Source: Phoronis australis (taxonomy: Eukaryota > Phoronida > Phoronidae). From it: 64,000 nucleotides of DNA. The position numbers were made by a program, and so were the translations under genes. Below, piece after piece: positions 62,101 through 64,000 of this stretch (position 1 is the first letter of the stretch; every line of letters starts with the position of its first letter). The notes beneath the pieces were generated by a model that made no database searches, had not been told where the DNA came from, and saw nothing but the letters and a program-made list of their open reading frames with translations. The stretch spans positions 745,674 through 809,673 of the forward strand of contig NMRA01000054.1 of the NCBI GenBank assembly GCA_002633005.1, written 5' to 3'.

Positions 62101-62974
62101 CCCTCAAAGGATCCGCATGAAATTCGGTGTGTGAGTTCACTTTAAACGTACACCTAGGGACAGTGTTCCTAACGTTTTATCTTATTTCAGTGACACAGAG
62201 TATATCTTAACGTTTTCTCAAGCCAACTGGCCATCTTTAAGCGAAGAGGTAAGCACACATCTCTCCCGGAAGAATCTAGCTAATTCAGGCAGGGAACGTG
62301 TGCCGCTGTAAATTATATAATGCATGTTCTCCTGTAAAGTTTTCCCCTTAGCCCAGTGAACATAACAGGAAGACTACGTGTTGACCTATGGACAATACAT
62401 CCATGTTTCTGCTTCACGTGAAGTCAAAAAATGCTAACGAATCCAATCAAGCTATTTTAAAACGAGCATTCTTTGTCGTGATAACACTGTCATTGGATGC
62501 AACGTTCAGTTGGAATTGGAACAAAGCAGCGATCAAGTTAATTTTGGAAAGGACTACTTTTCTAAGATCGATCTCTCAGTTATTTCACAAAATTCCTCGT
62601 TGGCCTTTCTTCAGCAGTCATCACAAAATTAAACAACCTTTGTCGCACTGAAAATGCAATGAAGAAAATGAGGAAGATGGTGCGATTTAATGCAGCGATA
62701 CACTTCCGTCTGTCCAATCAATGTTTGGTCACGCTTGTGTTAGTTCTGAGAAACTAGCAGAAACCACTCCGAGTATAGTTTGTGTTGGCGCAGTGCATAG
62801 CAGAAGAACGGCGTATTTTCCCCCGTGGCTGCTCAATTATTGTTTTTGGTCTCAAGCAAACACGAACTATACTACTTGATGTCTGTTTCAGACAATATTT
62901 GCTAAAAGAGTTGCTAAGCGCAGTGAGAAAATGGAGGCTGTTTTGAGGTCAAAATCGAAGTTTGGAAAAGCAGA
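49574..62974 (+). CDS. DEG/ENaC (ASIC/FaNaC-like) sodium channel subunit, 3' end beyond window (spliced span)
   Basis: Amiloride-sensitive sodium channel family: trimeric, sodium-selective, two membrane passes with a large extracellular domain. Exons: 49574-50173, 50916-51082, [one not found], 57722-57885, 58351-58437, 61146-61269, 61751-61823, 62191-62248, 62892-62974. Adjacent exons agree in phase wherever both are visible (0; 0; 0; 1; 2; 0). Motifs in family order: TGHGLPRI (His-Gly gating motif), TM1, FPSITLCNINP (post-TM1 Cys), CTFNGREC, LNIEQYEY and AGVRVVIH, PWGNCS, CLLNC..CRCRYP, CNCPPRC, WPS. The exon joining CTFNGREC to GLTLDLN (normally YG-CYTFN) is expected in 53676-57721, probably in the N gap. 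TM2 and the G-x-S filter lie past position 64000. Ligand or subunit class cannot be told. Confidence 0.9.
50174..50915. other. Channel gene intron after TM1 exon
   Basis: About 740 bp. Contains AGTAGGCCTACT at about 50362 and no recognised element. Confidence 0.6.
50916..51082 (+). CDS. DEG/ENaC exon with CTFNGREC motif
   Basis: Acceptor TTTAAG ends at 50915; donor GTGAGT at 51083; phase 0 in, phase 2 out. Product EENWETDWKENSDEALKKN, then LLLGDLSATQRENLGHQLED and LVIGCTFNGRECSN. The last block is the family C-x-F/W-x-G-x-x-C signature. A damaged copy lies at 52647-52775. Confidence 0.87.
51985..53675 (+). repeat. Tandem copy 2 around the single N at 51984
   Basis: Starts AATGCATCCAAGAGTTAAGC, i.e. 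inside the channel coding exon, and ends GAGTAATTTC. It includes a partial coding end (to 52042, then GTAAAA) and the truncated exon at 52647-52775. Confidence 0.9.
52647..52775 (+). pseudogene. Truncated copy of the CTFNGREC exon in the tandem duplicate
   Basis: Matches the 3' part of 50916-51082 almost base for base but lacks about 36 bp at its 5' end, including the coding start EENWETDWKENS. The new upstream CAG at 52644-52646 would join in the wrong phase to the preceding exon and give a stop quickly. The donor (AAGTGAGT) is kept. Either a non-functional duplicate exon or an allelic variant placed in tandem by the assembly. Confidence 0.75.
54500..54978 (+). pseudogene. Non-LTR retrotransposon (LINE) ORF2 C-terminus, plus strand
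   Basis: The frame through 54541 reads WRSEIEHNAKLKFYSNFKTL, SLIQAFTRLRCSNHRLQVE, GRHEKVEYYNRLCMAC, EDEYHFLLVCKGYCELR, ending at TAA 54976. The R-x-S-H-x-L-x-V-E-x-GR, C-x2-C, DE-x-HFLL-x-C and LR order is the zinc-ribbon-like end of LINE reverse-transcriptase proteins in many invertebrates. The rest of the ORF is absent, so this is a 5'-truncated insertion. The 3' tail follows to about 55035 (GGGCCAGAGGCCTTCAATAC, then A-rich). Confidence 0.8.
55190..56345 (-). mobile_element. Second LINE 3' fragment, minus strand, split by a MITE
   Basis: Reading leftward from 56345: RTIQILMHFKLFDSMIMPIL, TYGAEIWGTSMCGSIEKVHN, DFCKYVLRLNIKTPNAMASG, a stop, then YVCKSIIYWTKLLDMGEHRY (to 55864). These are the LFD-PILxYGxEIWG, H-DFCK-L-T-N and W-LL blocks of LINE reverse-transcriptase C-termini. 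After the MITE at 55505-55752 the last block LGETENEPHFMCRCPVLGDV (55479-55276) gives the NE-HF-C-CP zinc-ribbon end. Frameshifts and stops make it non-functional. Confidence 0.8.
55505..55752. mobile_element. MITE family A, copy 3, inserted into the LINE
   Basis: Inverse-oriented relative of 11024-11271 and 12612-12859. Right end GTTTCTTGGAACGGGCCCCTG, left end CTCAAAACTGACTTAGCTAA. It splits the two coding blocks of the minus-strand LINE, so it landed after the LINE did. Confidence 0.85.
56732..57610. other. Assembly gap (879 Ns)
   Basis: Immediately upstream of the channel exon at 57722 and a likely site of the missing exon. Frames crossing it are artefacts. Confidence 0.99.
57722..57885 (+). 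CDS. DEG/ENaC exon (LNIEQYEY, AGVRVVIH)
   Basis: Acceptor TTTTTTGCCCAG ends at 57721, donor GTAAGT at 57886, phase 1 in and 0 out. Product GLTLDLNIEQYEYLPMFTQS, AGVRVVIHSSDIKPYP, then LPTGMSSQIGIRN. This is the family GL-L-L/I-Q-YxP, AGxxVxIH and PG/TG blocks of the palm and beta-ball region. Confidence 0.92.
57886..58350. other. Channel gene intron, no recognised content
   Basis: 465 bp between two in-phase exons. Nothing noticed. Confidence 0.6.
58351..58437 (+). CDS. DEG/ENaC exon (PWGNCS)
   Basis: Acceptor TTTTTAACAG, donor GTGAGT at 58438, 29 codons, phase 0 both ends. RHITRMIKPWGNCSLADLHK then YNYSVQ fits the R-x-x-R-x-x-x-P-W/Y-G-x-C block that precedes the cysteine-rich thumb. Confidence 0.9.
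58438..61145. other. Channel gene intron, 2.7 kb, no recognised content
   Basis: The flanking exons join directly in family register, so no exon is missing. Frames at 58731-59063 and 59490-59822 show no domain or splice support. Confidence 0.55.
61146..61269 (+). CDS. DEG/ENaC exon (cysteine-rich CLLNC..CRC)
   Basis: Acceptor CTTCTTTTAG, donor GTGAGT at 61270, phase 0 in, phase 1 out. ACLLNCLQNQTVSRCRCRYP then LCNTSLTDNGD. The C-x3-C-x6-C-x-C thumb-domain pattern of the family is complete here. Confidence 0.9.
61270..61750. other. Channel gene intron, no recognised content
   Basis: 481 bp; open frames within it lack any domain. Confidence 0.6.
61751..61823 (+). CDS. DEG/ENaC exon (CNCPPRC)
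   Basis: Acceptor CTTGTTTCAG, donor GTAAGT at 61824, phase 1 in, phase 2 out. Encodes EMCWLNTFQSF and FTCNCPPRC, the C-x-CxxxC block of the thumb. Confidence 0.88.
61824..62190. other. Channel gene intron, no recognised content
   Basis: 367 bp; nothing noticed. Confidence 0.6.
62191..62248 (+). CDS. DEG/ENaC exon (Y-x3-S-x-x-x-WPS)
   Basis: Acceptor CTTATTTCAG, donor GTAAGC at 62249, phase 2 in, phase 0 out. Joined to the last exon it reads CPPRCN-DTEYILTFSQANWP then SLSEE, the family C-x-x-x-Y-x3-x-S-x-A-x-WPS block before the pre-TM2 region. Confidence 0.88.
62249..62891. other. Channel gene intron, no recognised content
   Basis: 643 bp; nothing noticed beyond an 87-codon frame without features. 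Confidence 0.6.
62892..62974 (+). CDS. DEG/ENaC exon, pre-TM2 linker
   Basis: Acceptor CTGTTTCAG, donor GTAAGT at 62975, phase 0 in, phase 2 out. Product TIFAKRVAKRSEKMEAVLRS then KSKFGKA is basic and not strongly conserved, but its position, phase and splice sites fit the linker after WPS. The next exon should begin the pre-TM2 strand and TM2, beyond this window. Confidence 0.7.
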
Positions 62975-63392
62975 GTAAGTGAACTTGTTAAAACATTTAG
63001 TTGAGATTGGGAACGAGATTGCATATTTACATCGCCTGTGCATTGGATACCGGGCTGACCATGAGTTCCGCAGACGCAAGAATCTCGCTAGTAATGGAGT
63101 GTGAGCATGCGCTTTGCTGATGGCGATATTTCGCTTAGACTTGCATGATCATCTTGCACTTTCGCAAGTGTGGGCCACCCATTAACTTAAAGGGCAATGG
63201 AAGCCAGGATTTCTGAACGCAACATGTGTTGCAGAGAAGGCAATCATAGCTCAACGGGAGTAGCATAGCACGTGTGAAATTACATCGGCCTACTTGACCG
63301 CAAAACAGGATAAGCAAAAGAAAGACAAATGAAGCCATGCAAAATCTGGCTACTGGAAGATATGAATACAACAGATTTTCCTCAAAGTTAAT

Positions 63393-63660
63393 GGATGACT
63401 CGGTAGTGTAGTGGTTAGAGTACTTGCGTGCGTTCAGTAACGTTAGGACAAAGCTGAAATCTAGCCAAAGTCACGTGTCCTCATTTCAAACACACTACAA
63501 TATTTCGCGTAATTTCGCGAAGTCTTGCTTTTTAGGGAAGTGATATCGTTACTGAACGGGACGCTGAACAAACAATTCAAAGGTCCCTTGTTCAATAATA
63601 GCTTCCGCCAAGAAAAAGGAAAAACTGTTCATTATTAACCACCAGGAGTGCAGCATTCTC
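63393..63660 (+). mobile_element. tRNA-derived SINE interrupted by a MITE
   Basis: GGATGACTCGGTAGTGTAGTGG then TTAGAGTACTTGCG resembles a tRNA 5' half with a pol III A box (TAGTGTAGTGG). After the MITE (63431-63558) the sequence continues with AAAGGTCCCTTGTTCAATAA, a weakened B box / T-arm. The tail is unclear and the end coordinate is approximate. Not a functional tRNA: the two halves are separated and the T-arm is degenerate. Confidence 0.5.
63431..63558. mobile_element. Short MITE, family B copy 2
   Basis: Starts CGTTCAGTAACGTTAGGACA and ends TATCGTTACTGAACG. Shares the internal AGTCACGTG and GCGAAGTCTTGCTTTTTAG with the copy at 815-954. It separates the A-box and B-box halves of the SINE. 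Confidence 0.75.
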
Positions 63661-64000
63661 CCGTGCTCGTTCTTCTAAGAACACTGTAACATCTGAAGAT
63701 TACTGGACCGAAATGTCGACCAAGGTAAAAAGGCTAAGGGTTGGTGTGAATAGACCAACAGTGATGTTACCACATCACCACCTCAAAGAGGTTTAAGAAG
63801 ACGATATCGATGGTAGTGCTTGTGGTAGAAGGGTCTACCAAATACATTTTAGTTAGCGACAGTGGTGGTACAGTGAAGCAAACGTTACATATATTTACTT
63901 AAACGAATTTCTATTTGAAAAGAGCTACAGACAGGGTTGCACTTCATAGTGTTTTTTCAGTCATTTATTTTAAATTTGCGTTAAGAGTAATAACAGTGCA

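Larger units (their letters stand above)
62975..64000. other. Last visible channel gene intron, with SINE and MITE
   Basis: Contains a tRNA-type SINE head (63393 onward) split by a family B MITE. No exon with the pre-TM2 or TM2 signature was found before the window ends. Confidence 0.6.

Noticed and set aside
1-64000. CRISPR arrays, bacterial operons, intact tRNA or rRNA genes
   Set aside because: No regular spacer array, no prokaryotic gene layout, and the only tRNA-like sequence is the broken SINE head at 63393.

Overview
The window is eukaryotic and comes from an invertebrate animal. Genes are split by GT-AG introns, introns are long and packed with mobile-element remnants, and there are assembly gaps. 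The gene families (GPI-type alkaline phosphatase, mucin-stalked C-type lectin, DEG/ENaC channel) and the elements (Polinton, Penelope-like, LINE, tRNA-type SINE, MITEs) suit a highly heterozygous marine invertebrate, possibly a deuterostome. I cannot name the species from sequence alone.

Three split genes are supported by domain matches and by splice phases that agree across every adjacent pair of exons. (1) Plus strand, about 2169-22572: the last two thirds of an alkaline phosphatase in six exons; the catalytic-serine exon lies left of the window. (2) Minus strand, about 45549-30533: a membrane C-type lectin with a signal peptide, one long-form C-type lectin domain split over two exons, a single 2.6 kb Ser/Thr-rich mucin-like exon with roughly 75-80 residue repeats, and a transmembrane exon; the cytoplasmic end was not found. 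(3) Plus strand, from about 49574 to beyond 62974: a DEG/ENaC (ASIC/FaNaC-like) sodium channel subunit. TM1, most of the extracellular domain and its cysteine-rich part are present; one middle exon is probably in an N gap and TM2 lies past the window.

The introns hold most of the remaining content. Alkaline phosphatase intron 2 contains a 7.1 kb Polinton/Maverick-type element (3808-10914) with about 400 bp terminal inverted repeats, a 6 bp target duplication and a broken DNA polymerase B fragment. Its intron 5 contains a palindromic MITE, a Penelope-like endonuclease remnant between inverted minisatellites, and an LTR element (16850-20088) with a 5 bp target duplication that carries a degraded gag followed by a TATDN2-like TatD hydrolase domain where pol would be expected. 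Between genes 1 and 2 lies a 3.9 kb element (23104-27007) whose inverted arms each carry a THAP-domain exon, one intact and one decayed. The channel gene introns hold a LINE 3' end on each strand; the minus-strand one is split by a MITE of a family seen three times.

Assembly matters here. There are three long N gaps (20794-21330, 31943-32876, 56732-57610) and four single Ns (24408, 28553, 46872, 51984). Two single Ns (28553 and 51984) sit exactly between near-identical direct copies of 0.9-1.8 kb, one of them duplicating a channel exon. This looks like both haplotypes joined in tandem rather than true duplication.
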